The notes under the pieces: generated by a model | The model's input: only the letters and a program-made list of their open reading frames with translations | Databases searched by the model: none | What the model was told of the DNA's origin: nothing | Made by a program: the position numbers and the translations under genes | Assembly: GCF_000017405.1 (NCBI RefSeq) | Contig: NC_009671.1 | Location: 1-64,000, forward strand | Source: Brucella anthropi ATCC 49188 | Lineage (GTDB): Bacteria > Pseudomonadota > Alphaproteobacteria > Rhizobiales > Rhizobiaceae | Length of the DNA: 64,000 bases | Direction of reading: 5' to 3' | Part shown: positions 43,740-53,444 of the stretch, piece after piece | Numbering within the stretch: position 1 is the stretch's first letter | Layout: each line of letters opens with the position of its first letter

Positions 43740-44378
43740 ATGCAGAATAAACTGATTAATATGTGGTACCTATCACAAACAATTTCTCACATGAAAACTG
43801 TAAAAGACTTAGATAATAGAACATTATTCATAACGGTACATCTAAAGGATAAAGCAGCTTTTGAACAGATTGTTCGAGATACCCACGAATTTATAAAAAT
43901 CTTTGTCAAACAACATAAGCTTCCATTATGTAGAGTTCCTGGTCTCTTTGCAGCCTTGGATTTTAGCGAAAGCAAAAAGGGGATACTAAAACACAGCTTT
44001 CCTCATATCCATTCGATACTAGTGTTTGCAACGCAAACCCCCGAAGGGGTAATTAATGAAGTTATTACTCATTTATCAAATTTTTTGAAGCAGCATCCAT
44101 TAATCGATAGCTCGTTTAAAGAACCCGTACAGATTTCTCGATTTACCAGCCATACCAGGTACAAGCGTAACAGAAACGATCAGGTTGAGAACCTCATTGA
44201 TTACTGCCGAAAGAGCAGAATGGAGGAAAAGCGTTCGACCAAAACGATGGTACTGCCATATGAAGACATGATCGACCAAAACACCAAAGGTGCCATGAAA
44301 GTGATAAAGTCAGCGAAAGCTCATTTTGAAAATTTTAAAAATTCGCAAAATCTTCAGGACTATTATAGTCGGCAATAG
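43740..44378 (+). CDS. Putative HUH-endonuclease (rolling-circle Rep-like) protein
   Basis: 212 basic residues. Three features in the order of rolling-circle initiators: motif 1-like LFITVHL (residues 29-35); motif 2 FPHIHSILVF with the metal-binding His89-x-His91 and hydrophobic flank; and motif 3-like LIDYCRKS with candidate Tyr155 and Lys158. It is shorter than most plasmid Rep proteins, without a helicase. GC is low compared with the repABC genes. Function is inferred from motifs only; a transposon-type Y1 nuclease or a decayed Rep are alternatives. Confidence 0.5.
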   Translation: MQNKLINMWYLSQTISHMKTVKDLDNRTLFITVHLKDKAAFEQIVRDTHEFIKIFVKQHKLPLCRVPGLFAALDFSESKKGILKHSFPHIHSILVFATQTPEGVINEVITHLSNFLKQHPLIDSSFKEPVQISRFTSHTRYKRNRNDQVENLIDYCRKSRMEEKRSTKTMVLPYEDMIDQNTKGAMKVIKSAKAHFENFKNSQNLQDYYSRQ

Positions 44379-44472
44379 CGCTTTAACGGAAATGGTTTTG
44401 TAACGCTTTGTCGCACAAGATTAGGCTCTGAAAACTGTTGTCGGTGAACAAACTGGATTCCTAGGTGTCTTA

Positions 44473-44790
44473 ATGAATTCTCGCGGTCAACGTGCTGTTT
44501 TAGTTTCTACGCTGATTTTTACCCTTTTATATATGGCCTTCGCAGGTTGGCTTTTTGTAAACAAAGAAACTCCGACCACAGTCCTGACGCTAAACGAATG
44601 GGGTGACTTTCTCGCAGGGATATGCGGGCCATTGGCACTTATTTGGGTAATCACTTCAGTGATCATGCAGGGTATGGAACTTAGTGAACAACGTGCGGAA
44701 ATGGCGAAACAAGCAAAAGCGTTGGAAACTCAGGCGTCATATATTGAACGAGAGTTGAGACGCGAAGAAGAAGACAAATGTTGGCGGTGA
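44473..44790 (+). pseudogene. Membrane protein of unknown function, truncated by an IS3 element
   Basis: 105 codons: two transmembrane segments (VLVSTLIFTLLYMAFAGWLF and DFLAGICGPLALIWVITSVIM) followed by a coiled-coil (LSEQRAEMAKQAKALETQASYIERELRREEE). The motif LNEWGDFLAGICGPLALIW is common in small membrane proteins of unknown role with long cytoplasmic helices. The reading frame ends in the TGA that is the first three bases of the IS3 end at 44788, so the C-terminal part is missing. Confidence 0.65.
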
Positions 44791-45820
44791 CCTTGCCCCC
44801 AAGTTTTATCCAGTTTTGAGTTCGCTCCAGCGGTTTTGGGTTGCTGTATTTGGGGCGGTAGCGGCGGGTTGCGGTGCGGAGCCATTTCGGCTGCGCAGCA
44901 CCGCATCACGTCGCGGGTTGATGGTCTGAGCGAACTCGGCAGGTGTCAGCCAGCCGAGGCCAGAATGTGGACGGTGATCGTTGTAATCGCCGCGCCAGTT
45001 TGAAAGCGCTGATCGAGCATGGGTCAGTGACGAGAAGAGGGTTTCATTCAAGAACTCGTCTCGCAGCCGTCCATTGAAGCTTTCGATGAAAGCGTTCTGA
45101 ATGGGTTTGCCAGGCGCAATGTAGTGCCAATCCACCTTAGTCTTGTCCGTCCATTGCAGGATCGCGTTGCTGGTGAACTCGCTGCCGTTGTCACTGACGA
45201 TCATTTTCGGTTTGCCGCGCTCCTCGATGATCCGGTCAAGCTCGCGGGCAACGCGCAGACCGGAAAGCGATGTATCGGCGACGAGTGCCAGGCATTCCCT
45301 GGTGCAATCGTCGACGACCGTCAGAATCCGGAACCTGCGTCCATCGGTGAGTTGATCCGACACGAAGTCCAGTGACCAACGATCATTGGCTGTCATCGGA
45401 ACCAGCATCGGTGCTCGTGTGCCGATCGCTCGCTTGCGACCGCCGCGCTTGCGCACCATCAGCTTTTCCTCCCGATAGAGCCGGAAGAGCCTCTTGTGGT
45501 TCACAAGGTGCCCCTCGCGTCTGAGTAGGACATGAATGCGTCGGTAGCCAAAGCGGCGGCGTTCATGCGCCAACGCCTTCATTCGCTCGCGAAGGTCATG
45601 GTCGTCGATGCGGCTGCTTTCGTAACGAACTGTCATCCGGCAAACACCGATGGCTTTACACGCCCGCCGTTCGCTCATCCGATGTTGGTTCATCAGATGC
45701 GCGATAGCGTTCCGCTGGGCTGCGGGCGTCACCACTTCTTTCCCAAAAGGTCTTTCAACGCGGCGTTGTCGAGCATCGCATCCGCCAGAAGCCGCTTCAG
45801 TTTCGTGTTCTCGTCCTCCA
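44788..45820 (-). mobile_element. IS3-family element remnant (orfB end), interrupted by a Tn3-family transposon
   Basis: Left terminus TGACCTTGCCCCCAAG at 44788. It contains all of orfB and the last ~28 codons of orfA ([19 protein letters not shown], 45735-45820), then meets the Tn3-family terminal repeat at 45821. The missing orfA part was not found on the far side (49643 onward), so a deletion followed the insertion. Confidence 0.85.
44806..45735 (-). CDS. IS3-family transposase orfB (IS407-type)
   Basis: About 310 residues from [18 protein letters not shown]_21 ([17 protein letters not shown]) and integrase core with [19 protein letters not shown] (Asp), [12 protein letters not shown] (Asp) and [15 protein letters not shown] (Glu). 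It normally requires a -1 frameshift from orfA, which is truncated here, so this element cannot make its full transposase. The longer open frame up to 45867 runs into the Tn3 repeat. Confidence 0.88.
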   Translation of the reverse strand: MVTPAAQRNAIAHLMNQHRMSERRACKAIGVCRMTVRYESSRIDDHDLRERMKALAHERRRFGYRRIHVLLRREGHLVNHKRLFRLYREEKLMVRKRGGRKRAIGTRAPMLVPMTANDRWSLDFVSDQLTDGRRFRILTVVDDCTRECLALVADTSLSGLRVARELDRIIEERGKPKMIVSDNGSEFTSNAILQWTDKTKVDWHYIAPGKPIQNAFIESFNGRLRDEFLNETLFSSLTHARSALSNWRGDYNDHRPHSGLGWLTPAEFAQTINPRRDAVLRSRNGSAPQPAATAPNTATQNRWSELKTG

Positions 45821-45874
45821 GGCGTCACGACACGAAAGTGGTGAATCTGTCCGACATTTGAGAACATATGGTGA

Positions 45875-48841
45875 TCAGGCGGCCAGCATGGACGTCTCGC
45901 GCCGAAGAGGCCTGAGGTCGAGGCTGTCAGTCGGGGTCCAGATATAATCGCCGGTGAGGCTGATATGCTGCCATCCGAGAGGCGTGATGTGCTTGATCAC
46001 GTCGGCCGGCGTCGCAATACCTTCGCGATTGAGCTCAGCAAACGTTGGTTCGAGATAGAGCGTATTCCAGTAGACGATGGCGTTGATGAGCAGGTTCAGC
46101 CCGGACGCCCTGTAGAACTGGCTCTCGAAGGTCCTGTCCCGCAGTTCTCCGAGCCGGTTGAAGAACAGCGCCCGAGCCAGGGTGTTCTGGGCCTCGCTCT
46201 TATTAAGGCCGGCAGTGGCGTTCCTGCGCATTTCGGGGTTCTGCCACCATTGCGGCAGGAAGATGGATCGATTGATGCGTCCGATATCGCGCAAGGCGAG
46301 CGCCAGTCCGTTTTGGCGCGGGAATGCGGACAGTTTCGCCAGCAAAGTCGAAGGCCGCACCTGGCCGGAACGGATCGTGGTAACGAGACGCAGGATGTCA
46401 TTCCAGTTCGCCTTGATCCGCTCGACGTTGACGGATTCACCAATGAGCGAGGCGAGGTTTTCAGGAGGCGTGTCGCCCGGAAAGAGATGGAGCCGGCGAT
46501 CCTTAAGGCCGCGCAGCCGGGGCACGAGCTGGAAACCGACAAGATGACAAAGAGCGAAACTCATGTCGCTGACCCCGCCGGTGTCGACATAATGGGTTTC
46601 GATGGCGAGATCGCTGCCATGATACAGCAGACCGTCGAGAACGTAGATGGCCTCGCTCGCATTGGCGTTCATGGCGATGATATGGAACGCGCCATACTGG
46701 TCGGAGGTGAAGCGATAAAATTTGGCGCCGGGGTTAGGGCCATAGCGGGCGTTGAGGTCACCGATCGCCTCGGCATGCCCTCCCGCCGGAAAATACTGCC
46801 CGTCCGAGGACGAGGTGGTTCCGTCGCCCCACAATCTCGCGAGAGGCAGTTGCCTCTGGGCATTGACGAGAATGGCATGCGCGCCAGTGTAACCCTCCTC
46901 CCGGATATGCCAGTCGTGCGCCCAAGCGAGCTGCCGCATTGTCAGCCCGGGGGAAACATCCGCCATTCTGGTGAGACCGAGATTGATGCCGTCCGCCAGA
47001 ACGGCGGTAAGCAGAGCAAGCTTGTTGTCGGCCGTGCGCCCGGTGCGAAGATGGGTGAACGCATCCGAAAATCCCGTTCGGGCGTCCACCTCAAGCAGCA
47101 AGTCGGTGATCCGGATCGCCGGCAGGCGGTTTTCCACCTTCGGTTTCAGCGTCTTCGCGATGTCCGGGAACATGGCCTTGTGCGGCGTGACGCTGAAACC
47201 CGCGCCGGCCAATTCGACATCGTCGAGCTCACCGGCTTCCGCCAGACGGGAAAGCTCGCTCAACCCGTCGTTCAAAGTCTGACGCTGCTGCTTCAGATAA
47301 GTTTCTACATCGGTATCGACGGCGACCGGAAGCGGACCTTCCTCGCGCATCAACTCGAATGTCGGCGCCGGAATGAGGAAGCTCTCGAAGGACTGGAAGC
47401 GCTTGGCTCCCTCCACCCAGACATCGCCGGCATCGAGGCGGCGTTTCAATTCGCTGAACAGGCAGAGTTCATAGGCCCTGCGATCGATCTTGCCATCCTG
47501 GAGGATGAGCGGCATCCAGCCTTTCGGCGCAAAGGAGATTGGAGCCTTGACCGGGATCGTGCGTTTGCCCGTGCGGTACAGATCGGCGACCACGGAGAGC
47601 GCCCGCAGGAGATTCGCCGCCACGGCGTGGCCACGAAACACAAACGTCGACAGGAATTCCGGCGCCATCTTCCGGATCGTTGGATAGCGCTGAAGCATTT
47701 CGATTTTCCCATCGATGCTGTCGGGGGCGATCAGCGTGTCGACCGCCTGGACACTGGTCGTGAAGACCGGCCATTGAATGACCGCTTCGAGCGACCTGCC
47801 GATATCCTCGCCCTTCTGCCTGGCCTCGATGATCGCGTGGCAAACTTTCGAAACGTCCTTCAGCGGCTTCTGAACCTCCCGGACGGAACGGGTGATGCGG
47901 GCGGTCGCCTGATTGTCGGCTCGCCGCGTCATGGCGCCGATCAGCTTCTTGAACACGTCGATTGCGCAATCGGTTAGATGGCGGGAAAGATGCAGGACCG
48001 TTGCTGCCAGCACGGCGTGCCGGCGCTCGGGATTAAGGTCCCGCAAATGCTGCGCGCTCATCCGTGTCCCTTCCGCGGCGAGTTCGTCAAAAACCTTGGC
48101 CGGAATGCGCTCCATCAATTCCGTTGGCAGGTTCAGTGACCGAAGAAGCTGAACGCGTTCGGCTATCCTGTCGAGATTGATGGCGGTAGGCGACAATGCC
48201 GGTGTTCTCGCCCACGCGAGGATGGTCACGTTCGTCCCCGCACGCGGGTCGAGAAGTTTGTCGAGGCCACGCTTCTGGCCTTCCGAAAGCCCGCCAGCCA
48301 GGGCCCGGTGAGCGATGCGGATGCCACGCCGGATCGCAACATGGATGATGGCTTCGAGTGCTCCGCGCGCCGGCAGGAGAATGCGCCGACGTCGCAATTC
48401 CTCCACAACCATATCCGCCAAAACATCGGCCCGGCGCAGGGTTTGCGCCGCGGGCGTCAGCCAGCCGGTCAGTGCCCGCACGTCCGAGGGCGCAAACGGG
48501 CGCATCTTCATTTTCTCGAACAACAGGGCGAGGTGCTCGCGGCGTGTCTGCGGGCGCTCGAAATATCGATCGATCTCGCGATGATCGGCACCAATCTGCC
48601 GCGCCAGGAACCGCAAGGCGCCGGAAGGCAGGATCTCACCATCCGCGAGCGGTCGGCCCGGAAATCGCAACATCGCCAGAACGCAGGCCAAGCCCAGCCG
48701 GTTCGACGCCTTGTTCTGTCGCATGACCAGATCCAGATCTGACTGGTCCAGCGTGTAGTGCTTGGCGATCTCCCTATCCTCATTCGGGATCGTGGTTACC
48801 TGGCTCCACCATGTTTCGCTCAGCAATGCTCTTCGAGCCAT
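45875..48841 (-). CDS. tnpA: Tn3-family transposase
   Basis: 988 residues. N-terminal DUF4158 domain ([34 protein letters not shown]) and catalytic DDE domain with [31 protein letters not shown] and [17 protein letters not shown]. It is related to but clearly different from the tnpA of the chromate transposon. Intact. Confidence 0.95.
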   Translation of the reverse strand: MARRALLSETWWSQVTTIPNEDREIAKHYTLDQSDLDLVMRQNKASNRLGLACVLAMLRFPGRPLADGEILPSGALRFLARQIGADHREIDRYFERPQTRREHLALLFEKMKMRPFAPSDVRALTGWLTPAAQTLRRADVLADMVVEELRRRRILLPARGALEAIIHVAIRRGIRIAHRALAGGLSEGQKRGLDKLLDPRAGTNVTILAWARTPALSPTAINLDRIAERVQLLRSLNLPTELMERIPAKVFDELAAEGTRMSAQHLRDLNPERRHAVLAATVLHLSRHLTDCAIDVFKKLIGAMTRRADNQATARITRSVREVQKPLKDVSKVCHAIIEARQKGEDIGRSLEAVIQWPVFTTSVQAVDTLIAPDSIDGKIEMLQRYPTIRKMAPEFLSTFVFRGHAVAANLLRALSVVADLYRTGKRTIPVKAPISFAPKGWMPLILQDGKIDRRAYELCLFSELKRRLDAGDVWVEGAKRFQSFESFLIPAPTFELMREEGPLPVAVDTDVETYLKQQRQTLNDGLSELSRLAEAGELDDVELAGAGFSVTPHKAMFPDIAKTLKPKVENRLPAIRITDLLLEVDARTGFSDAFTHLRTGRTADNKLALLTAVLADGINLGLTRMADVSPGLTMRQLAWAHDWHIREEGYTGAHAILVNAQRQLPLARLWGDGTTSSSDGQYFPAGGHAEAIGDLNARYGPNPGAKFYRFTSDQYGAFHIIAMNANASEAIYVLDGLLYHGSDLAIETHYVDTGGVSDMSFALCHLVGFQLVPRLRGLKDRRLHLFPGDTPPENLASLIGESVNVERIKANWNDILRLVTTIRSGQVRPSTLLAKLSAFPRQNGLALALRDIGRINRSIFLPQWWQNPEMRRNATAGLNKSEAQNTLARALFFNRLGELRDRTFESQFYRASGLNLLINAIVYWNTLYLEPTFAELNREGIATPADVIKHITPLGWQHISLTGDYIWTPTDSLDLRPLRRETSMLAA

Positions 48842-49004
48842 TCATCACCCTCCCTCTCGTTGCGGACGATGCACCGAAAGGGAAAATGCGTGTCCGGCAA
48901 ACGGTCGTTTCGCGGCGTCCACAGATTTCGTCCGTAAACCTTGCCATTCGACGGCAAACCGGACATTGTCCGACTTCAATGGGAAAGCGGACAAATCACG
49001 CCTC
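48842..49004. other. res/promoter region between tnpA and tnpR
   Basis: 163 bases with several TGTCCG/CGGACA half-sites (TGCGTGTCCGGCAAACG, ATTTCGTCCGTAAACC, ACATTGTCCGACTT, GCGGACAAATC), as expected of resolvase binding sites. Confidence 0.6.
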
Positions 49005-49586
49005 ATGACCTCGATCGGCTACGCAAGGGTATCCACCGGCGACCAGGATACGGCGCTGCAACTCGATGCCCTGCGCAAGGCGGGCTGCGAGAAAGTGTTC
49101 GAAGACAAGGCATCGGGTGTGAAAACCGATCGGCCGGGGCTGACTGAGGCCGTGCGCTATGCTCGAGACGGCGACACGCTTACGGTCTGGAGGCTCGATC
49201 GCCTGGGCCGATCGATGAAGCACCTCATCGAGATCGTCACCGAATTGGAGGCCAAAGGCGTCGGCTTCCGGTCCATCACCGAAAGCATCGACACCACGAC
49301 ATTTGGCGGTCGCCTGGTCTTCCATCTGTTCGGGGCGCTGGCCCAGTTCGAACGCGATCTCATTCGGGAAAGAACCCGCGCCGGACTCCAGGCAGCAGAG
49401 GAACGGGGCCGCCGCGGAGGCCGCCAAGCGGTTGTAACCCCGGAGAAGCTCGCAAAGGCCCGGCAACATCTAGCATCCGGGCTGAATGTCCGCGAAGCTG
49501 CCGCCCGCGTAAAGATCGGAAAGACCGCGCTCTACGAGGCCCTCAAAGCCGAAAAATCCCCCGCATCTACCGTCAAGCCGGCGTGA
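49005..49586 (+). CDS. tnpR: Serine resolvase
   Basis: 193 residues from MTSIGYARVSTGDQDTALQ (the upstream open frame covers res). Catalytic Ser in the ARVSTGDQD motif, VWRLDRLGRSMKHLIEIV, GRLVFHLFGALAQFERDLIRERT and C-terminal HTH LNVREAAARVKIGKTALYEAL. It partners the tnpA at 45875-48841. Confidence 0.93.
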   Translation: MTSIGYARVSTGDQDTALQLDALRKAGCEKVFEDKASGVKTDRPGLTEAVRYARDGDTLTVWRLDRLGRSMKHLIEIVTELEAKGVGFRSITESIDTTTFGGRLVFHLFGALAQFERDLIRERTRAGLQAAEERGRRGGRQAVVTPEKLAKARQHLASGLNVREAAARVKIGKTALYEALKAEKSPASTVKPA

Positions 49587-49744
49587 GTTCTTCATACGTT
49601 CTCAAAAGTCGGACAGATTCACCACTTTCGTGTCGTGACGCCTCATTGACCAGATTGGCGATGCCGGACGGCGTCCCCTGATAAAGGCTTCGAACGCCTC
49701 GTCATCGAGCTTCGGACGTGCCGTCATCTCCTGGCTGTTGTGCG

Positions 49745-51352
49745 TCATGCCGCCCGTCGCTCCTGCTGCATCATCGCTTCACGCTCAGCCTTCCAGGTCC
49801 ACGGCAGGAGGCTTTCCATTTCAGTGGCTTTCACTTTGCCGCAGATGATGCGCTCCAGCACATCGGCAAGCCAGGTCTCAGGATCCACACCATTCAATTT
49901 GCAAGTATTGACGAGCGATGCGATGACCGCGAAGGACTTTCCACCCCGCTCGTTGCCCACGAACAACGAATTCTTCCTCGTCAGGGCCACGGACTTCATT
50001 GAACGCTCGACGACATTGGAGTCCACCTCGACCCGGCCATCATCAAGGAAGGCTGTCAACCCGCTCCAATGGTTGAGCGTGTAGCCGATGGCCTTGCCAA
50101 GCGCCGATTTCGCCGACACCTCCTCGCGCAGTTCAGTGAGATGGGCTTTCAGCTCTCTCATGACTGGAGCGGCCTCGCGACGTCTCACGACGAGCCGGGT
50201 ATCGGCACTTTCGCCGCGCAGTTTTGCTTCAATCCGATAGATTTCCGCAACCCTGGCAAGAACCGACAAAGCCTCCGAAGAGCCCGTCAGCTTGACGACA
50301 TCGACAAACTTGCGCCGAGCATGGGCAAGGCAGAAGGCCAGCCGCATGGGGGCGACATTGCTTTTGCCCCGACGTTTGACCATGGTTTTATAGGCTTGGT
50401 ATCCATCGACTTGAAGCACGCCGGTAAACGACGACAATTGTCCCTCGATCTCGCGGGCGCTGCGGCTTTCGGCAAAGATATAGGCCACGGCCGGTGGTGC
50501 CGGACCATTCCATGGACGGTCGTCAACCGCCTGCGCCCATAACTGGCAGACCTTGGTTCGTTTGCGCCCCGGATCGAGCTGCGGCAACGGCGTCTCGTCA
50601 CAGAACACCCTCGGCTGTGAGCGGATAAAAACGGTAAGCGTGTCATAGAGAAGCTCCAGCCACCAGGCGACCCGCGTGACCCAGGTGCCAAGCGTGCCAC
50701 GATCAATACTGACACCACAGGAGGCCAGCATCTGTGCCTGGCGATTGAGCGGGAGATGCCAGGCAAACTTCGAAACAGCGACATGCGCGGCAAACGCCGT
50801 GGTCACCATGCCACCGTCCATCACCCGCGCCGGTGCAGGTGCTTGCACGATGGCACTCTCACAGGCCCGGCATGCATAGCGCGGCCGGATCGTCCGCTTG
50901 ACCCGGACAACAGCAGGTACGATGTCGAGCGCCTCGCTGACGTCCGTGCCGATGCAATGCAGTTCGAACGAACAGCAGGGGCAAATCTTGCTCTCCGGCT
51001 CGATGATCTCTTCATGGCGCGGAAGATGCTTCGGCAAGCGGCCGATATTGCGGGCAGGTGACCGCCGTGCCTGTGTTTTGTCTTCACCGACCGGTGCGGC
51101 ATCGTCATTGGCTGCAACGGGAATATCGCTTAGATCGCCCAGGTCGAGCGTTGCCTGGGCCGGATCGATGATCGTCATCTTCTCCGACTTCGTCCCGAAG
51201 AGCTGGCGCTCAAGGAAGGCAACACGCGCTTTGAGATCGGCATTCTCTTCGTCGAGCGAGAGAATAATCCGGGTCAATTGCGCAGCATCCTGGGGCAAGG
51301 GATCGGGTCGAAGCAGCATGACTGACCCTACCATATCAGCCTGAATTTTCAA
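49745..51352 (-). CDS. tnpC: IS66 transposase TnpC
   Basis: A 535-residue DDE transposase: N-terminal coiled-coil (LTRIILSLDEENADLKARVAFLERQLFGTKSEKM), zinc-finger segment (ESKICPCCSFELHCIG; RPRYACRACESAIVQAP), catalytic domain (VFCDETPLPQLDPG, GVLQVDGYQAYK, HARRKFVDVV) and the C-terminal IS66_C helix (SLVNTCKLNGVDPETWLADVLERI). Intact. Confidence 0.94.
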   Translation of the reverse strand: MKIQADMVGSVMLLRPDPLPQDAAQLTRIILSLDEENADLKARVAFLERQLFGTKSEKMTIIDPAQATLDLGDLSDIPVAANDDAAPVGEDKTQARRSPARNIGRLPKHLPRHEEIIEPESKICPCCSFELHCIGTDVSEALDIVPAVVRVKRTIRPRYACRACESAIVQAPAPARVMDGGMVTTAFAAHVAVSKFAWHLPLNRQAQMLASCGVSIDRGTLGTWVTRVAWWLELLYDTLTVFIRSQPRVFCDETPLPQLDPGRKRTKVCQLWAQAVDDRPWNGPAPPAVAYIFAESRSAREIEGQLSSFTGVLQVDGYQAYKTMVKRRGKSNVAPMRLAFCLAHARRKFVDVVKLTGSSEALSVLARVAEIYRIEAKLRGESADTRLVVRRREAAPVMRELKAHLTELREEVSAKSALGKAIGYTLNHWSGLTAFLDDGRVEVDSNVVERSMKSVALTRKNSLFVGNERGGKSFAVIASLVNTCKLNGVDPETWLADVLERIICGKVKATEMESLLPWTWKAEREAMMQQERRAA

Positions 51353-51367
51353 GCAAAACCAATAGGA

Positions 51368-51724
51368 TCAGCCTGTTTTTGAGGGGCGTCTCACCGCGTT
51401 TCGCCTGACCCGCGTCCAGTCAATGCCCGCCAGCAAAAGCGAGAACTCCTGGGTACTCATCTGTATTGCACCATCGCGGATCGGGGGCCAAACAAACTTT
51501 CCGCTTTCCAACCACTTCGTCGCCAGGATCATGCCTGACCCATCCCAGTAAATGCAGCGAAGCCGATCCAGACGCCTGGCGCGGAACACAAACACGTCGC
51601 CACAATAGGGATCGGCCATAAGTGCTGACGCCACCAACGCCACAAGGCCATTCATGCCGCGCCGGAAGTCGACCGGTTGCGTTGCCACCATGATCTTCAC
51701 GCCACTCGGCGAAACGCCGATCAC
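51368..51724 (-). CDS. tnpB: IS66 accessory protein TnpB
   Basis: 118 residues: VKIMVATQPVDFRRGMNGLVALV and VFVFRARRLDRLRCIYWDGSGMILATKWLESGKF are the Orf2/TnpB signature of IS66 (PF05717). It overlaps tnpA by four bases and is followed by tnpC after 15 bases. Confidence 0.94.
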   Translation of the reverse strand: MIGVSPSGVKIMVATQPVDFRRGMNGLVALVASALMADPYCGDVFVFRARRLDRLRCIYWDGSGMILATKWLESGKFVWPPIRDGAIQMSTQEFSLLLAGIDWTRVRRNAVRRPSKTG

Positions 51725-52179
51725 CGGCGACCTCGCAAGGCCGCCACCATCGCTTGCGCCAGTTCTGGTGCTATCGGGCCAATAACCGTCATGCGCGCGC
51801 CAGCAATCTCGACCTCAATTCGACCGACGCCAAAGTGGGCCACATCTGGCGGCGAGCCTGGGACCGACGCTTGATCGCCAGTCACCGTCACCGGCACGAA
51901 CATCGCCTGTTGCGCACTGACCCTCGCGGATCGTTGAGACGTCAGCCCAGCGTCCCGACGCCAGACGTTCAGCAAGCCGCGATTGACGCCCCAGCGCCGG
52001 GCAACGGCTGAGATGTTCACATCAGGTTCCGCGCTTTCCGCAAGGATCCGTGCCTTCTCCTCGTCAGTCCAATTGCGCCGCTGACGCCGGCCGGTAATCA
52101 CCTCGATCCGATGGTACTTTCCCTCATGCCTGGCTTCATCCATGTCTTCAAGCATGGCATCAGCGCGATCTCCAATCAT
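51721..52179 (-). CDS. tnpA: IS66 accessory protein TnpA
   Basis: 152 residues with an HTH (RNWTDEEKARILAESAEPDVNISAVARRWGVNRGLLNVWRRDAG). First gene of the IS66 operon; overlaps tnpB (ATGA). Needed with TnpB for efficient transposition in the family. Confidence 0.92.
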   Translation of the reverse strand: MIGDRADAMLEDMDEARHEGKYHRIEVITGRRQRRNWTDEEKARILAESAEPDVNISAVARRWGVNRGLLNVWRRDAGLTSQRSARVSAQQAMFVPVTVTGDQASVPGSPPDVAHFGVGRIEVEIAGARMTVIGPIAPELAQAMVAALRGRR

Positions 52180-52207
52180 CTCGGTCCGCTCCTATCAATA
52201 AAGAAGC

Positions 52208-52924
52208 TTATCTCGCGGCATCATTCACAAAAGAAAAGGTGGGCTGTTCGTAGCGCTCACGTTTGACCGGACCGCCCCCGAGGCGTTTTGCGCTGCCGAT
52301 CGGCCATTGCATTGTTGCTCCGGCCAGGACATAGCCGACAAGTCCCTTGCGCGACGCTACTGCTTTTCCACCTTGTGAAAGCTTGACATCAGACAATCGC
52401 ATTGTCGTACCGCCTGCATTTCTTGCCACCAGCATCAGACTTCCGCCGGATCGAGCAAGGCTCCACGATACTTCAGGTGCACCGGCGTCCGGTGTGCGAA
52501 AAAAGACGGGAATGACGTGGCGGACAACCAGACTGACCGTGCCTGCTTTCCGGCGCGAAGGGTCCGGAAGCTCATCAACGACAACACGGTAGCTTTCCTC
52601 CTTTTTGACGGGCGTTTTGTTCACACGCAGAATGCGCACAACATAGTCGGCATTCGGCGGCAAGCTCGTTGAGGGAGGGCTGGCAACGACATCGCTCGTA
52701 GGCTCGAGCTGCTCAACTCCGCCTTGTTGGATCCAGCGGAACACGCGTACCTGAACATTGAGAGGATACTTGGCTTCGTTGCGCAAGTTGAGAACAGCGG
52801 CACTGTCCGGTGCGAACAATTCGAGTGTTGTCGGCGCCAAACGTAAAGACGCGGCATTGGCAGAGATGCTACTACCCAGCAAAAGCAGGGTCGCAGCGAC
52901 AATGCTTCGCAGCATGGAACGCAT
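52208..52924 (-). CDS. Periplasmic fimbrial chaperone (PapD-like)
   Basis: 238 residues. Signal peptide MRSMLRSIVAATLLLLGSSISANA, then two immunoglobulin-like domains: SLRLAPTTLELFAPDSAAVLNLRNEA is the subunit-binding first strand, and YVVRILRVNKTPVKKEESYRVVVDELP matches the chaperone signature. The start is set at MRSML with GGAG 7 bases upstream. It follows the SCPU subunit gene by 22 bases. An outer-membrane usher should come next, but the IS66 element starts right after the stop, so the export machinery is missing here. Confidence 0.88.
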   Translation of the reverse strand: MRSMLRSIVAATLLLLGSSISANAASLRLAPTTLELFAPDSAAVLNLRNEAKYPLNVQVRVFRWIQQGGVEQLEPTSDVVASPPSTSLPPNADYVVRILRVNKTPVKKEESYRVVVDELPDPSRRKAGTVSLVVRHVIPVFFRTPDAGAPEVSWSLARSGGSLMLVARNAGGTTMRLSDVKLSQGGKAVASRKGLVGYVLAGATMQWPIGSAKRLGGGPVKRERYEQPTFSFVNDAAR

Positions 52925-52946
52925 GATATTCTCCTGATTTGCAGTC

Positions 52947-53444
52947 TTAATAAGTAACCGTAACAGACACCACGTCAGAATAGACACCTGGCGCAGGCGT
53001 TGTCTGCGCTGGCACACGGCCGTAAGCAGTAATGCTCTGCGCATTACCGTTGCCAGTGCCGGACACCACGTCGGTGCCTGCAGTCACGCCCCAGACTTGC
53101 GTGCGCGCAGCGTCACGATAGATGGTATAATTTATCGTCGCGGAAGCTGCGCCTGTCATTTTGCGCATTGCAACGGTCGCACCCGCCCCACCGCCAGCGC
53201 TCAGTCCAACCGTATAAGGCGTTCCATTTGTGCACTGGACTGAAATTGTGCTCGTTTGGTCAACGTTTACGTCGATAACGCCCTTCGTGCCGAAATCCAG
53301 GTCAGTGGCAGTTACAATCTTGCATTCCGCCTGTATCGTAATTCGGACGTTCATATTGCCGGTGGCGGTGGCGGCTAGGCCCGGATCGAGAGTGATGAGC
53401 GGCAGTCCTGCGCATAGTGCAGCAGCTTTCAAGGCCTTCAACAT
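52947..53444 (-). CDS. Spore coat U (SCPU) domain fimbrial subunit
   Basis: 165 residues. Signal peptide MLKALKAAALCAGLPLITLDPGLAA, then an SCPU domain (IQAECKIVTATDLDFGTKGVIDVNVDQTSTISVQCTNGTPYTVGLSAG; AYGRVPAQTTPAPGVYSDVVSVTVTY) with two conserved Cys. SCPU proteins form archaic chaperone-usher (Csu-type) pili. GGGAG before MLKAL fixes the start; longer frames upstream start in non-coding DNA. Confidence 0.9.
   Translation of the reverse strand: MLKALKAAALCAGLPLITLDPGLAATATGNMNVRITIQAECKIVTATDLDFGTKGVIDVNVDQTSTISVQCTNGTPYTVGLSAGGGAGATVAMRKMTGAASATINYTIYRDAARTQVWGVTAGTDVVSGTGNGNAQSITAYGRVPAQTTPAPGVYSDVVSVTVTY

Larger units (their letters stand above)
45821..49642 (-). mobile_element. Cargo-less Tn3-family transposon
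   Basis: Inverted repeats of 45 bp at 45821-45865 and 49598-49642 (one mismatch), outer GGCGTCACGACACG, inner TTTGAGAAC. It contains only tnpA and tnpR, divergent, with res between them. About 3.8 kb. No direct target duplication: AGGCG at both outsides is in inverted orientation and belongs to the repeat. Confidence 0.87.
49643..52200 (-). mobile_element. IS66-family element
   Basis: tnpA-tnpB-tnpC operon in the standard order, reading leftward. The right limit lies near the end of the fimbrial chaperone gene at 52207. The left limit is uncertain because a Tn3-family end abuts at 49642 and a short frame (MTHNSQEMTARPKLDDEAFE..., minus strand from about 49748) follows tnpC. Exact terminal repeats were not identified. 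Confidence 0.8.

Noticed and set aside
45965..47977. 670-codon plus-strand frame
   Set aside because: Entirely antisense to the Tn3 tnpA; length is explained by high GC and codon bias.
49643..49748. Possible missing half of the IS3 orfA on the right of the Tn3 transposon
   Set aside because: Translation (MTHNSQEMTARPKLDDEAFE...) does not resemble the N-terminus of IS3 OrfA; more likely the 3' end of the IS66 element.
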